A stretch of 64,000 bases of DNA from an uncultured Cycloclasticus sp. (GTDB lineage: Bacteria > Pseudomonadota > Gammaproteobacteria > Methylococcales > Cycloclasticaceae): contig CAJXOJ010000005.1 of NCBI GenBank assembly GCA_913057515.1, forward strand, positions 26,744-90,743, read 5' to 3'. The position numbers were made by a program, and so were the translations under genes. Positions 1 through 10,192 of this stretch are shown in pieces. Each line of letters starts with the position of its first letter. The stretch's first letter is position 1. The notes beneath the pieces were generated by a model. The model did no database searches, was not told where the DNA came from, and was given only the letters and a program-made list of their open reading frames with translations.

Positions 1-435
1 TACAAGATCTCTATCAATCAGTGGAGATAGCGCCATTTCCAGCTGGTCACCCAACTGCTCAAGTACTTTTGCCTCACTTAATTTTTGATCACCCTCTATG
101 TCACTATCAACAATCTCAGCCGTCATCTGTGGCTTAGAGTCAGAAAACAGTTCAGGAATAATTTGATCCCCACCGTTCTCTAGTTTCATCAATCTTTCAA
201 TAAGCTCTTTATTTTGAAGGATATCTCCAATTTCAAGGGGGATCATAGTTTTGGACTGTCCTTTAAAGGCCCCGTCTAAGGTATTTGACAGCACGCGGTA
301 TTTACCCTCATTAACAGATGAAACTGAATACATCACCACAAAAAAAGCAAACAAAAGCGTAATAAAATCAGCATAGGAAACAAGCCATCGTTCGTGGCTT
401 TCGTGTTCCTCTAACTTTTTTTTCCGCCGAGCCAT
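1..435 (-). CDS. motD: MotB/MotD-like flagellar motor stator protein (C-terminus beyond window edge)
   Basis: Minus-strand reading frame from ATG at 435: MARRKKKLEEHESHERWLVSYADFITLLFAFFVVMYSVSSVNEGKYRVLSNTLDGAF, the MotB N-terminal TM with plug-Asp motif (YADFITLLFAFF); adjacent to motC. Confidence 0.88.
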   Translation of the reverse strand, partial: MARRKKKLEEHESHERWLVSYADFITLLFAFFVVMYSVSSVNEGKYRVLSNTLDGAFKGQSKTMIPLEIGDILQNKELIERLMKLENGGDQIIPELFSDSKPQMTAEIVDSDIEGDQKLSEAKVLEQLGDQLEMALSPLIDRDLV

Positions 436-438
436 GAC

Positions 439-1176
439 TTACAAATAACCTTGTAGTTTTATTTCAACGTTACGTGGATTTTCACCTTCGGCAATCGCAG
501 CAATTCCTTCAATCATCATTTCTCTTGCTTGAGAGTATGCTTGAATCTGTGATTTCAGTTTAGCAGCCACCGGTATAAACAATAAGTTAGCCAGCCCTAC
601 ACCATAAATCGTAGCAACAAAGGCCGTGGCAATACCAGACCCTAATTTGCTGGGGTCTGATAAGTTTTGCATAACATGAATAAGCCCCATAACAGCACCG
701 ATAATACCTATGGTAGGTGCATACCCCCCCATCGCGTCATAAACTTTTGCGCTTTGAAGTTGCTGAGCCTCTAGTGCCTCAAGCTCAAGCATTAGTATAT
801 CTCGTATCACTTCTGGTTCAGCGCCATCAACTAATAACTCAAGCCCTTTTTTTGCAAATGGTTCTTGTTCTTCCTCAACAAGTGCCTCAAGACCCAACAA
901 GCCTTCGCGTCGAGAAATCTCGCTCCACTCAATAATTTTATCTAGCGATTTCTGTAATTTTAAATTTGGCGGAAATAATACCCATCGTAATAATTTAATC
1001 GAACCAATATAGACCTTAGCGGGTGATTGTAATAAGGCAGCGCCAATGGTTCCACCAAACACAATTAAGGCTGCAGGGCCATTAACAAGCGCCTCAAGAT
1101 GCCCTCCTTCCATGAAGTTGCCACCTAAAATAGCACCAAAGCCAATTATCACGCCTAATACGGTCAAAATATCCAA
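439..1176 (-). CDS. motC: MotA/MotC-like flagellar motor stator protein
   Basis: 245 aa ORF; MotA signature (GGYAPTIGIIGAVMGLIHVMQNLSDPSKLGSGIATAFVATIYGVGLANLLFIPVAAKL). Confidence 0.92.
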   Translation of the reverse strand: MDILTVLGVIIGFGAILGGNFMEGGHLEALVNGPAALIVFGGTIGAALLQSPAKVYIGSIKLLRWVLFPPNLKLQKSLDKIIEWSEISRREGLLGLEALVEEEQEPFAKKGLELLVDGAEPEVIRDILMLELEALEAQQLQSAKVYDAMGGYAPTIGIIGAVMGLIHVMQNLSDPSKLGSGIATAFVATIYGVGLANLLFIPVAAKLKSQIQAYSQAREMMIEGIAAIAEGENPRNVEIKLQGYL

Positions 1177-1285
1177 CTTAAAAACTCCTTAATTAATAGC
1201 ACCGTCCAGTGAATATAAAAGAAGAACCTATGCTCCTTGATTCATCATTCACCCTTATAACCGAATACAACTTCCACATAAACTA

Positions 1286-1314
1286 AATATTGCTTATCTA
1301 CTTGAACTTGTCAA
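1286..1314 (-). promoter_or_regulatory. Putative sigma-70-like promoter for motC-motD
   Basis: Minus strand TTGACA - 17 nt - AATATT, upstream of motC in the 188-bp fliA-motC gap. No convincing sigma-28 motif seen. Confidence 0.3.
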
Positions 1315-1364
1315 ACAAGAAGCAGATTTAAAGTACACACCTTGTTTTACCAAGCAAATAGCTA

Positions 1365-2063
1365 CTAGGCCGGTGCATAAGCAAAAAGACGCGATTTTAA
1401 ACGTAGCATCGCTTGGTTATTAATTTGACAAACACGTGATTCACTAACCCCTAAAACACAACCGATCTCTTTTAAATTAAGTTCATTATCGTAATACATG
1501 GACACGACCATTTGTTCTTTTTCAGGTAGCCCGTCAATAGCATCAGTCAATGCTACTCTAAAATCTTCTTCATTAAGATTTTCCAAAATATTTTCTGATG
1601 AAGAAGTTTGCTGACTATCACCTTCTATCTCATCAGTACTAAACAATCGACACGATGTACTGTCTAGCAATATTTTATGGTATTCCTCAAGCGTTATGTC
1701 TAACAGGGCTGCTATTTCAGTATCCCGTGCATCGCGCCCAGTTTCATGCTCAATCTGTCGCATCACCTTAGTAATTTCACGAGCTTTCCTGTGCACAGAC
1801 CTAGGTGTCCAATCTGTTCGCCTAACATCGTCTAACATCGCGCCACGAATCCGAATACCAGCATAGGTTGAAAAACTAGCGCCATGCTTATCACTAAAGT
1901 TACTGGATGCTTCTAATAGACCAACCATACCCGCTTGGATGAGGTCTTCAATCAATATGGTATCCGGCAGTGTTGCAGATAAGTGATAAGCAATTCGCTT
2001 AACCAATGGTGCATGCGTCGCAACCAGTTCCCCAGCAGTTTTTGCTTGAAGATTGGTATACAT
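1365..2063 (-). CDS. fliA: Flagellar sigma factor FliA (sigma-28)
   Basis: Sigma-70 family regions 2-4 (LIQAGMVGLLEASSNF..; DDVRRTDWTPRSVHRKAREI; LNLKEIGCVLGVSESRVCQINNQAMLRLK); start trimmed from the ORF-track 2165 to the internal MYTNLQAKT. Confidence 0.92.
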   Translation of the reverse strand: MYTNLQAKTAGELVATHAPLVKRIAYHLSATLPDTILIEDLIQAGMVGLLEASSNFSDKHGASFSTYAGIRIRGAMLDDVRRTDWTPRSVHRKAREITKVMRQIEHETGRDARDTEIAALLDITLEEYHKILLDSTSCRLFSTDEIEGDSQQTSSSENILENLNEEDFRVALTDAIDGLPEKEQMVVSMYYDNELNLKEIGCVLGVSESRVCQINNQAMLRLKSRLFAYAPA

Positions 2064-2074
2064 CGCAATGCCGT

Positions 2075-2959
2075 TCACTTTACAGGCTCCTCTAGTTGGC
2101 TTGATTGAATAAGCCGCTCTACAAAGAACTCTAAATAACCTGCCGCACCACGTTGAACAGGCCAATGATCAATTTTTTTCGCCAGGTTTTTAATGGAGGC
2201 TGCCACCTCACTATTAGGCGCTGCTTCAACAACGGCTTGCTGTTTCTGAACAGCTTTTCGCAAACTTTTATCAAACGGCACCGCACCGGTAAAATATAAG
2301 GCAACATCCAAATATTGGTCTGTCACTTTACAAAGCTTCTGATACAACAATTTTCCGTGTTGAAGTGACTCAACCATGTTGGTAATAATATGGAATCGAC
2401 TTAAACCATGATCACGATTTAATAATTTAATCAGCGCGTAAGCATCGGTTAATGAGGTTGGCTCATCACATACAACAATAAGTACTTCTTGGCACGCTCT
2501 AGCAAAATTCACCACACCACCATGAATCCCCGCAGCTGTATCGACCAATAATACGTCGATATCTTGCTGAAATTCGTTAAACGCATTAATAATGCCGGCT
2601 TGCTCCATGGTCCCCATTTCAGCCATGTGTTGCACACCCGATGAGGCTGGAATTACTTTAAGTCCCTGCGGTCCTTCAACGACAATGTCATCCAGTGTTT
2701 TTTCGCCACTGAGTACATGCGTTAAATTATATTCTGGGTGCAAACCCAACAAAATATCAACATTAGCCAAGCCCATATCTGCGTCAAGAAGAGCAACCTT
2801 GCGACCTAATTTACATAATGAAATACCTAGGTTTACCGATAGATTGGTTTTACCCACCCCACCTTTACCACTGGCTATCGCAATCACCCGTACGGGCTTT
2901 TTATCTGTCATCGTTCTTATTCCTGCTGCCTGATCCAGGCCTTCTTTAAACATTCGCAT
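2075..2959 (-). CDS. flhG: FlhG/FleN MinD-like ATPase, flagellar number regulator
   Basis: Deviant Walker A GKGGVGKTNLSVNLG; N-terminal DQAAGIR motif (FlhF-activating helix); follows flhF. Confidence 0.93.
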   Translation of the reverse strand: MRMFKEGLDQAAGIRTMTDKKPVRVIAIASGKGGVGKTNLSVNLGISLCKLGRKVALLDADMGLANVDILLGLHPEYNLTHVLSGEKTLDDIVVEGPQGLKVIPASSGVQHMAEMGTMEQAGIINAFNEFQQDIDVLLVDTAAGIHGGVVNFARACQEVLIVVCDEPTSLTDAYALIKLLNRDHGLSRFHIITNMVESLQHGKLLYQKLCKVTDQYLDVALYFTGAVPFDKSLRKAVQKQQAVVEAAPNSEVAASIKNLAKKIDHWPVQRGAAGYLEFFVERLIQSSQLEEPVK

Positions 2960-4250
2960 GTCGCGACGCCCCGTCTAATAAAACAGACAGTGCAATATCA
3001 TCGTCATCCACTAGCAACTCGCTGGGTTCAATAAACGTCGCCATCAGTTCACTAGCTGATGGGAAATGCAGGTCCTCTGGTACTCGTTGGCCGTCAGTCA
3101 CAAAGCTTAAGGGTATTTGCTGCTCGATAATGGCTGATAACGCACTACCAGGGCAATCAGTTTCATCCAGTTTACTTAAAATGCAACCAACCAACTCTGC
3201 ATCGGCAAAGGTGTTCATCGCTTCACGCATTGCCCGCGACTCTGTTGTTGCTGAAATAACCAAGTAATTATCTATATCAAACTTCTCATCTCGCAATAAT
3301 TTAAACTGCTCGGTCATACGAATATCGCGTTGGCTCATCCCCGCTGTATCTATTAGCACTAAACGCTTGTCAACAAAATCTGTTAGCGCGTCACGGAAAT
3401 CATCCTGAGTGGATGCAACTCGCATTGGAACCCCTAAAATTCTAGCAAAATTACTTAATTGTTCATGTGCACCAATACGAAAGTTGTCCGTTGTTATTAA
3501 AGCCAATGAGTCTGCCCCATGACGCATTCTGAAGCGCGCAGCAATTTTTGCAATGGTGGTTGTTTTCCCCACCCCTGTTGGACCAACGAGGGCCACCAAA
3601 CCACCTTCATCTAAGATTTTATTATCCATAATAGGCAATGCATCAGAGGCTAACTTTAGACAATTTATCCATGCTGCTTCAAGTTCAGTATCAACTACCA
3701 CTGCCTCGGCGAGCTTAACACTCAATTTCTTTGAAAAACCCGTGTCTAATAAGCGCCTAATAACATCTATTCTGACTGGGTTTTGTTGCGTTTTATCAGC
3801 CCAAGAAAGCTCATTTAAGGTTGTTCTAAATTCTTGACGCATCATATCAAGTTCATGTTTGACTGCTTTAATAGCAGGATCTTCTACCCATTCGTTTTTA
3901 CGTATGGCTGGCTCTTTTTTAACTTTTTGAGGTCGAGCCTGCGCTTGCTCTCGTACAGGTTTCTTTTTTGACGGTGTATAGTCTTCTCGATACGCCTGTT
4001 TCGGCGCTTTATTCCAGTCTATCGAGACTCGATCTTTTTTTAATTCTTCATCAAGCCTCGAGTCAAATAAAGCCTCTTTTTTATCTGCGGCGGCCTGAAT
4101 AGCTTGTTCATCGTAGTCCTTAGCAGCAACAATTTCTACACCGTTATCCACTCGATTATTAGACAAAATGACGGCATCCGCTCCCAATTGCTCTTTCACT
4201 AATCTCAGCGCTTCACGCATATCTGGGGCAAAAAATCGTTTAATTTTCAT
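2946..4250 (-). CDS. flhF: Flagellar SRP-like GTPase FlhF
   Basis: MKIKRFFAPDMREALRLVKEQLGADAVILSN N-terminus; SRP GTPase domain (GPTGVGKTTTIAKIAARF, LIDTAGMSQRD). Confidence 0.95.
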   Translation of the reverse strand: MKIKRFFAPDMREALRLVKEQLGADAVILSNNRVDNGVEIVAAKDYDEQAIQAAADKKEALFDSRLDEELKKDRVSIDWNKAPKQAYREDYTPSKKKPVREQAQARPQKVKKEPAIRKNEWVEDPAIKAVKHELDMMRQEFRTTLNELSWADKTQQNPVRIDVIRRLLDTGFSKKLSVKLAEAVVVDTELEAAWINCLKLASDALPIMDNKILDEGGLVALVGPTGVGKTTTIAKIAARFRMRHGADSLALITTDNFRIGAHEQLSNFARILGVPMRVASTQDDFRDALTDFVDKRLVLIDTAGMSQRDIRMTEQFKLLRDEKFDIDNYLVISATTESRAMREAMNTFADAELVGCILSKLDETDCPGSALSAIIEQQIPLSFVTDGQRVPEDLHFPSASELMATFIEPSELLVDDDDIALSVLLDGASRHANV

Positions 4251-4273
4251 CGTATATAGTCTCTTATAATCTA

Positions 4274-6364
4274 TTAACCATTTTGCCCAACACTGCCAAC
4301 AACACGCACTTGCCTGTCATCAGGTATTTCGTTGTAAGACAAAACATTTAACGTTGAAATGGAGTGGCGAACAAAGTGAGCCAACCAAGGACGCAAAAAA
4401 CCAGAGACTAGAAGGACAGCACTTTTGCCTTCCATTTCTAATTTCTGAGTACTTTCTTGTAATGCTTTTATCATTCTTTCTGCTAACCCTGGCTCAAGTC
4501 CCGCGCTACCATCTTCTGACGCTTGCAAACTTTGCTGCAATAAGCGTTCCAAATCTGGATCTAAGGTTATCACTGACAATTCACTGTCTAAACCACTGAT
4601 TTTCTGGACAATTGAGCGGCCTAAAGCAATTCTAACCGCCGCGGTGAGCGCGCCAGCATCTTGACTTATTCGACCGTGTTCAATCAATGCTTCGGCGACA
4701 GTTCGCATATCTCGAACCGGTATATTCTCCTGTAACAAATTTTGCAGCACTTTTACTACAGCACCTAATGAAATAGTATCAGGCACTAAATCTTCGACCA
4801 ATTTCGGTGCAGATTTTTTCAATGTATCGAGCATTTGCTGCACTTCTTCATGACCTAGTAATTCATGTGCATGAGTCTGAATAATTTGGCTTAAATGTGT
4901 TGCCACCACTGTGCTAGGGTCCACCACGGTATAGCCCATTGTTTGCGCTTGGTCTTTTTGCGCTGAATCAATCCAAATAGCATCCAAACCAAAGGCAGGA
5001 TCTTTGGTTGCGATACCTTGAATGTCGCCAAACACCTGACCTGGATTAATAGCCAGCTCTCTATCAGGGTGAATTTCTACCTCCCCAATATTGACACCCA
5101 TCAAGGTCAAACGGTATACATTGGGTGCTAAGTCTAAGTTGTCACGAATATGTACAGATGGAATTAAGAAGCCCAGCTCTTGAGATAGCTTTTTACGTAC
5201 ACCTTTAATCCGTGACATCAACTCACCGCCCTGTGCTTTATCAACTAAGGGGATTAATCGATACCCGACTTCCAAACCTATCATATCCACTGGCGCCACA
5301 TCATCCCAAGATAGCTCTTTGGGTTCATCAGGCATGGCTTGAACCAACGGTTCAAGGTCTTCAGGTTCTGACTCTGCCTGCAATTGTTTTTTGTATACCA
5401 AATAAGCGGCATAACCCAAACCAGATGATAAGGCAATAAAGACTAAGTTCGGCATCCCTGGGATTAACCCTAGTGCACCTATAATTGCAGCAGAAATCGC
5501 TAGCGCCTTGGGGTTGCTTAACACCTGCAAAGAAACTTGCTCGCCCATGTCTTGATTGCTGTTAACGCGAGTAACGATAATAGCGGTTGCCGTAGACAAT
5601 AATAAACCGGGGATCTGTGCCACCAGACCATCACCAATCGTTAGTAGCGTGTAATACTCCATCGCTTGTGAAAACGCCAAATCATGCTGAATAACTCCAA
5701 CACCTAAACCACCTACAATATTGATTAATAAAATTAGAATACCAGCGACCGCATCGCCACGAACAAACTTACTGGCACCATCCATCGATCCATAAAAATC
5801 AGCTTCTTGACTGATTTCTGCACGTCGATCACGTGCTTGATCTTGCGTCAGCAAGCCTGAATTTAAATCGGCATCAATCGCCATCTGCTTGCCCGGCATC
5901 GCATCGAGGGTAAATCGAGCACTCACCTCCGAAACTCGGCCCGCACCCTTGGTTACTACAACAAAGTTAATAATAATGAGGATACTAAAAACCACTAAAC
6001 CGACCGCGTAATTACCGCCAATAACAAAGGCCCCAAACGCTTCAATCACCTTACCAGCCGCATCACCTCCATTATGTCCTTCAAGCAACACCACCCGTGT
6101 TGATGCTACGTTCAAACTCAACCGTAATAGGGTCGCAATTAATAAAAAGCTGGGGAAAACGGCAAAATCTAATGGACGCAATGCATACACCACCACCAAT
6201 AAAACAATCAATGACAACGCTATATTAAAAGTAAAAAATATGTCTAATAAGAAGGGCGGTAATGGTAAGACAAGCATCGCCAATATCACCATAATAAGAA
6301 TCGGGGCACCTAAGCCGTTACGAGCAAAATCCAATAAAAGCTTTGAAATATCGTTAAAGTTCAT
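4274..6364 (-). CDS. flhA: Flagellar type III export protein FlhA
   Basis: 696 aa; FHIPEP family (RFTLDAMPGKQMAIDADLNSGLLTQDQARDRRAEISQEADFYGSMDGASKFVRGDA). Confidence 0.97.
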   Translation of the reverse strand: MNFNDISKLLLDFARNGLGAPILIMVILAMLVLPLPPFLLDIFFTFNIALSLIVLLVVVYALRPLDFAVFPSFLLIATLLRLSLNVASTRVVLLEGHNGGDAAGKVIEAFGAFVIGGNYAVGLVVFSILIIINFVVVTKGAGRVSEVSARFTLDAMPGKQMAIDADLNSGLLTQDQARDRRAEISQEADFYGSMDGASKFVRGDAVAGILILLINIVGGLGVGVIQHDLAFSQAMEYYTLLTIGDGLVAQIPGLLLSTATAIIVTRVNSNQDMGEQVSLQVLSNPKALAISAAIIGALGLIPGMPNLVFIALSSGLGYAAYLVYKKQLQAESEPEDLEPLVQAMPDEPKELSWDDVAPVDMIGLEVGYRLIPLVDKAQGGELMSRIKGVRKKLSQELGFLIPSVHIRDNLDLAPNVYRLTLMGVNIGEVEIHPDRELAINPGQVFGDIQGIATKDPAFGLDAIWIDSAQKDQAQTMGYTVVDPSTVVATHLSQIIQTHAHELLGHEEVQQMLDTLKKSAPKLVEDLVPDTISLGAVVKVLQNLLQENIPVRDMRTVAEALIEHGRISQDAGALTAAVRIALGRSIVQKISGLDSELSVITLDPDLERLLQQSLQASEDGSAGLEPGLAERMIKALQESTQKLEMEGKSAVLLVSGFLRPWLAHFVRHSISTLNVLSYNEIPDDRQVRVVGSVGQNG

Positions 6365-6389
6365 TGTTAATCATCTTCATCTTTAAAGG

Positions 6390-7535
6390 TTAATGTGTCT
6401 TGTTCGCATATTTTTTATATTCATCTGGGATAGCGATATCGCTAGGTGCCTTTGGCGCCTTCCAGCGTTTTTCTGTCGCAATCCTCAACTGATAAACATA
6501 GGCCAGCACTTGGGCCACCGCTAAATACAAACCTTTGGGCACTTCCTGGTCAATCTCGGTCGTAAAGAATAATGCCCGCGCTAATGGGGGAGCAGACACC
6601 AACGTAACGCCATTACCAACAGCAATGTTACGAATTTGAGCGGCCATTAAGTCCCCTCCTTTTGCAACAACAATAGGTGCACCATTGCCACCTTCTTCAT
6701 ATTTTAACGCTACCGCAAAATGAGTCGGATTGGTAACAATAACATCTGCCTGTGGTACTGCTTCAAGCATCCTGCCTTGCGACATCTCTTGTTGTAATTG
6801 GCGTATTTTACCTTTTACTTCTGGTCGCCCTTCTGTTTGCTTCATTTCATCTTTAACTTCTTGAAGCGTCATTTTTAATTTCTTTTTGTATTCCCATATA
6901 CTAAATGGCACATCAATCGCAACAACCACTAATAAAGAGGCACACAACAGCACAAAGGCGAGAGTCATCACTTCACTCGCTCGCAACAAAGCCTCTTCTA
7001 TGGATAACTGGCTAAGGTTAACAAACTCATAAAGGTACAGATTAACCAATATTGCCATGACACCGAGCACCAAGCCAAATTTTAGCAGTGATTTGACAAG
7101 CTCTATCAGGCTACGAACGGCAAACATACGTTTGAAACCAGCAATAGGGCTCATTTTGCTGGCCTTTGGTGCAAACGCTTCGGCACTAAAAGACCACCCC
7201 CCCATTGCAATCGGGCCAGCCAAGGAGGCAATGACCATCGCTGCTAAAAAAGGAGCCACGAACAACAAAGCATCTTGCATAGCCAACTGCAAACTGTTTA
7301 TCGTTTCTAAGGGATCAAACATACTGCTTCTATCAATCTTAAATGCACTTTCCATTACTCCCCACATGCCTTTAATGATTCGATCCCCAGTCATCCAAAC
7401 CATCACTGAACCCATCATCAACACAACGACTGTATTAAGTTCTCTCGAGCGCGCAATATCCCCCTTTTTTCGGGCATCCTCCTCTCGTTTGGCGGTGGGT
7501 TCTTCGGTTTTTTCTTGATCGCTATCATTGGCCAT
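6390..7535 (-). CDS. flhB: Flagellar export switch protein FlhB
   Basis: 381 aa; conserved autocleavage motif VTNPTHFAVALKY. Confidence 0.97.
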   Translation of the reverse strand: MANDSDQEKTEEPTAKREEDARKKGDIARSRELNTVVVLMMGSVMVWMTGDRIIKGMWGVMESAFKIDRSSMFDPLETINSLQLAMQDALLFVAPFLAAMVIASLAGPIAMGGWSFSAEAFAPKASKMSPIAGFKRMFAVRSLIELVKSLLKFGLVLGVMAILVNLYLYEFVNLSQLSIEEALLRASEVMTLAFVLLCASLLVVVAIDVPFSIWEYKKKLKMTLQEVKDEMKQTEGRPEVKGKIRQLQQEMSQGRMLEAVPQADVIVTNPTHFAVALKYEEGGNGAPIVVAKGGDLMAAQIRNIAVGNGVTLVSAPPLARALFFTTEIDQEVPKGLYLAVAQVLAYVYQLRIATEKRWKAPKAPSDIAIPDEYKKYANKTH

Positions 7536-7536
7536 A

Positions 7537-8316
7537 TCAATGCCTTATCCGTAGAAAGTCGCCGATCACGCCATAGCTCTCGACCAGTAAATTCGTGAAA
7601 TTATCTAAAACCCCAGGAATCGTCACCCACATTAAAAGCAAACCTAAGATCAATGTAATCGGAAAGCCAACCGAAAAAATATTAAGCTGCGGCGCAGCTT
7701 TAGTGACAACACCAAACGCAATATTGACCATTAGCAACGATGCAATGGCAGGCATGGCCATCAACAGTCCTGCAGAAAAAATTCTGCTTGACCACGCAAT
7801 AATTGACCATATATCTGAACGCTCCATACCAATAGCCCCTATCGGTAAGGTATTGAAACTATCAATCAACATCTCAATGAGCACCAAATGCCCACCCAAT
7901 GTTAAAAATATAAGTGTCGCCAAGACTAAATAAAATTGACTCAGCACCGGCACACTCACCCCAGTTGTAGGGTCAACCATAGAGGCGAAACCTAAGCCCA
8001 TGCTATAGGCGATACCTTGCCCAGCAAAAATAATCGCACTAAAGACCAACTGTAAAACAAAGCCAGCCGATATACCGATAAAGATTTGCTGCAACCCTGT
8101 GATAAGGCCTTCGTGACTAAGGACTTCAATCGTCTGCTGCTCGGGTAATAATGGCAAGGTGAAAAAAGTAATCATCAACGTTACGCCAGCCAGAATTTTA
8201 CCGTCAACAAACCGGCCACTAAACACTGGAATAGCGATAAACATAGCGCCAATTCGCAATAGCGGCCAAAAGAAATTAGAAGCCCACATCATGATTTGTT
8301 GCTCGCTATAAACCAT
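7537..8316 (-). CDS. fliR: Flagellar export protein FliR
   Basis: 259 aa FliR/SpaR-type membrane protein between fliQ and flhB. Confidence 0.95.
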   Translation of the reverse strand: MVYSEQQIMMWASNFFWPLLRIGAMFIAIPVFSGRFVDGKILAGVTLMITFFTLPLLPEQQTIEVLSHEGLITGLQQIFIGISAGFVLQLVFSAIIFAGQGIAYSMGLGFASMVDPTTGVSVPVLSQFYLVLATLIFLTLGGHLVLIEMLIDSFNTLPIGAIGMERSDIWSIIAWSSRIFSAGLLMAMPAIASLLMVNIAFGVVTKAAPQLNIFSVGFPITLILGLLLMWVTIPGVLDNFTNLLVESYGVIGDFLRIRH

Positions 8317-8331
8317 GCTTTCGACGCCCGC

Positions 8332-8601
8332 CTAGCCGATTAACTCTGGAATGCTGATAAATGTTTGCCGAGTAAAATTTATTATTAAACGCAACATCCA
8401 TGGCCCAGCGATAGATAAAACAACAACTGTTATTAACAATTTAGGTACAAAGCTTAATGTTTGCTCATTAATTTGTGTCGCTGCTTGAAACATCGCAACC
8501 ACCAACCCAACCGCTAGAGCCGACAATAAAATAGGCGCCGCCAACAGCACTGTTACCTGTAAGGCTTGCTCGCCTAGATGCATAACGCTATCAGGTGTCA
8601 T
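8332..8601 (-). CDS. fliQ: Flagellar export protein FliQ
   Basis: 89 aa two-TM protein; FATQINEQTLSFVPK-type motif (FQAATQINEQTLSFVPKL). Confidence 0.96.
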   Translation of the reverse strand: MTPDSVMHLGEQALQVTVLLAAPILLSALAVGLVVAMFQAATQINEQTLSFVPKLLITVVVLSIAGPWMLRLIINFTRQTFISIPELIG

Positions 8602-8613
8602 TGATCACCCCCC

Positions 8614-9345
8614 TTAAGTGAAAAAGCTTGCCGCTAATGTTTCCATCACCAACGCCCAACCATCTACTAACACAAAGAGCATTAACTTAAACGGTAATGA
8701 AATAATGAGCGGAGATAACATCATCATCCCCATGGACATCAACACACTCGCCACCACCATGTCGATAATTAAAAAGGGTATAAAAATCATAAAGCCGATT
8801 TGAAAAGCTGTTTTCAATTCGCTGGTAACAAACGCTGGAAGTAATAATGACATCGGCACTTCAGACGCTTCAGTCATCGGCTCTGCGCCTGAAATGCGCG
8901 CAAACATTTCCAAGTCATCATTTCTGGTCTGCCTTAACATAAAGGCACGAAAAGGCTCTATTGCTTTTGTAATGGCAACGTCTGCCGCTATCTGATCATT
9001 TAAATAAGGCTGAAGCGCTTCATTATTTGCTTTTTCAAACACCGGAGACATAATGAAAAATGTAAGAAACAAGGCAAGGCCTAATAAAATTTGATTACTG
9101 GGGGTTTGTGGTGTTCCTATTGCTTGGCGAAGAATAGACAAAACAATAATAACCCTTGTAAACGATGTCATCATGATCAACAAGCTCGGCAAAACAGTTA
9201 ATACCGTCATCACCGCTAGAATTTGTAGCGTTACTGAATAACTTTTACCATCACCCGCTATCGTAATAGCTTCAATTCCGTTGGCTGCTATGGCACTTAA
9301 CGGTGTTAAACCGAGGAAAATAAGCAAAAACAGTAACCGTTTCAT
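8614..9345 (-). CDS. fliP: Flagellar export protein FliP
   Basis: [39 protein letters not shown] motif. Confidence 0.97.
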   Translation of the reverse strand: MKRLLFLLIFLGLTPLSAIAANGIEAITIAGDGKSYSVTLQILAVMTVLTVLPSLLIMMTSFTRVIIVLSILRQAIGTPQTPSNQILLGLALFLTFFIMSPVFEKANNEALQPYLNDQIAADVAITKAIEPFRAFMLRQTRNDDLEMFARISGAEPMTEASEVPMSLLLPAFVTSELKTAFQIGFMIFIPFLIIDMVVASVLMSMGMMMLSPLIISLPFKLMLFVLVDGWALVMETLAASFFT

Positions 9346-9779
9346 TGAGCCGGCCCTTTCTTCATGATGTTTTGCAGGTTTTCTTTAAAGCTCTGCCCTG
9401 TCAGCACGTCATTATTAGTTTTTTCTGAAATTTCACCCTTCTCAAATGTATGCAGTTTCACCACTCGACCTGGCGCAACACCCAGCAAAATATGTTGCTG
9501 ACCCGCTTTAATCAATATTGCTTTTTCCCTAGTCCCAAGCGAAATGCCAGACACTATTTTAAGATCACCCTTGTTATTGGATGTAAAGCCTGTAAGCCTT
9601 TTTGCTAGCCATGCAACCACGAGAATCATCAACAAAACAAATACTAAACCAATCGTCCATTGAGTCAGGTTAGCGGTTGATAAAGGCTCAGCACTATTAG
9701 AACCGACAACAGATGATGTAGCTGCTAAGGCGGTATGAGAGATTAATGTCAACAATAGACAATATAAACGTTTCATCAC
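9342..9779 (-). CDS. fliO: Flagellar protein FliO
   Basis: Signal-like N-terminus, single TM, conserved cytoplasmic domain ([28 protein letters not shown]); between fliN and fliP. Confidence 0.88.
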   Translation of the reverse strand: MMKRLYCLLLTLISHTALAATSSVVGSNSAEPLSTANLTQWTIGLVFVLLMILVVAWLAKRLTGFTSNNKGDLKIVSGISLGTREKAILIKAGQQHILLGVAPGRVVKLHTFEKGEISEKTNNDVLTGQSFKENLQNIMKKGPAQ

Positions 9780-10192
9780 TTAAGCTTTTTAACTCGCTCT
9801 GCTGGGGTAATAATATCTGTTAAACGCAAACCAAACTTATCGTTAACAACCACCACCTCACCACGCGCAATCAAGGTATTATTCACTAATACATCCATTG
9901 GCTCTCCCGCCAAACGGTCCAACTCAATTACTGACCCTTGGTTTAACTGAAGTAGATTACGAATACTAATCTCGGTGTTACCCACCTCCATCGAAATAGT
10001 CACTGGTACATCTAACAGTACATCTAAGTTAACTTCACTGTCAGTGTTCAGTGCACCACCCATATCAGATATAGGTGCAAAAGCGGCTGCTTGAGCGGCT
10101 TCTGGATCAGCAAACGCCTCTACCCCATTGCCAGCAGTATTATCTATTTGATCGTTCAACTCTAATCCCTCGTTGTTACCTTCGTCATTCAT
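9776..10192 (-). CDS. fliN: Flagellar C-ring protein FliN
   Basis: SpoA domain (LLDVPVTISMEVGNTEISIRNLLQLNQGSVIELDRLAGEPMDVLVNNTLIARGEVVVVNDKFGLRLTDI). Confidence 0.96.
   Translation of the reverse strand: MNDEGNNEGLELNDQIDNTAGNGVEAFADPEAAQAAAFAPISDMGGALNTDSEVNLDVLLDVPVTISMEVGNTEISIRNLLQLNQGSVIELDRLAGEPMDVLVNNTLIARGEVVVVNDKFGLRLTDIITPAERVKKLK

Noticed and set aside
4283-4299. TTGGCAGTGTTGGGCAA on the minus strand as a possible sigma-54 promoter for flhF
   Set aside because: Spacing between GG and GC is one base short of the strict -24/-12 spacing, and it lies inside the flhA coding end.
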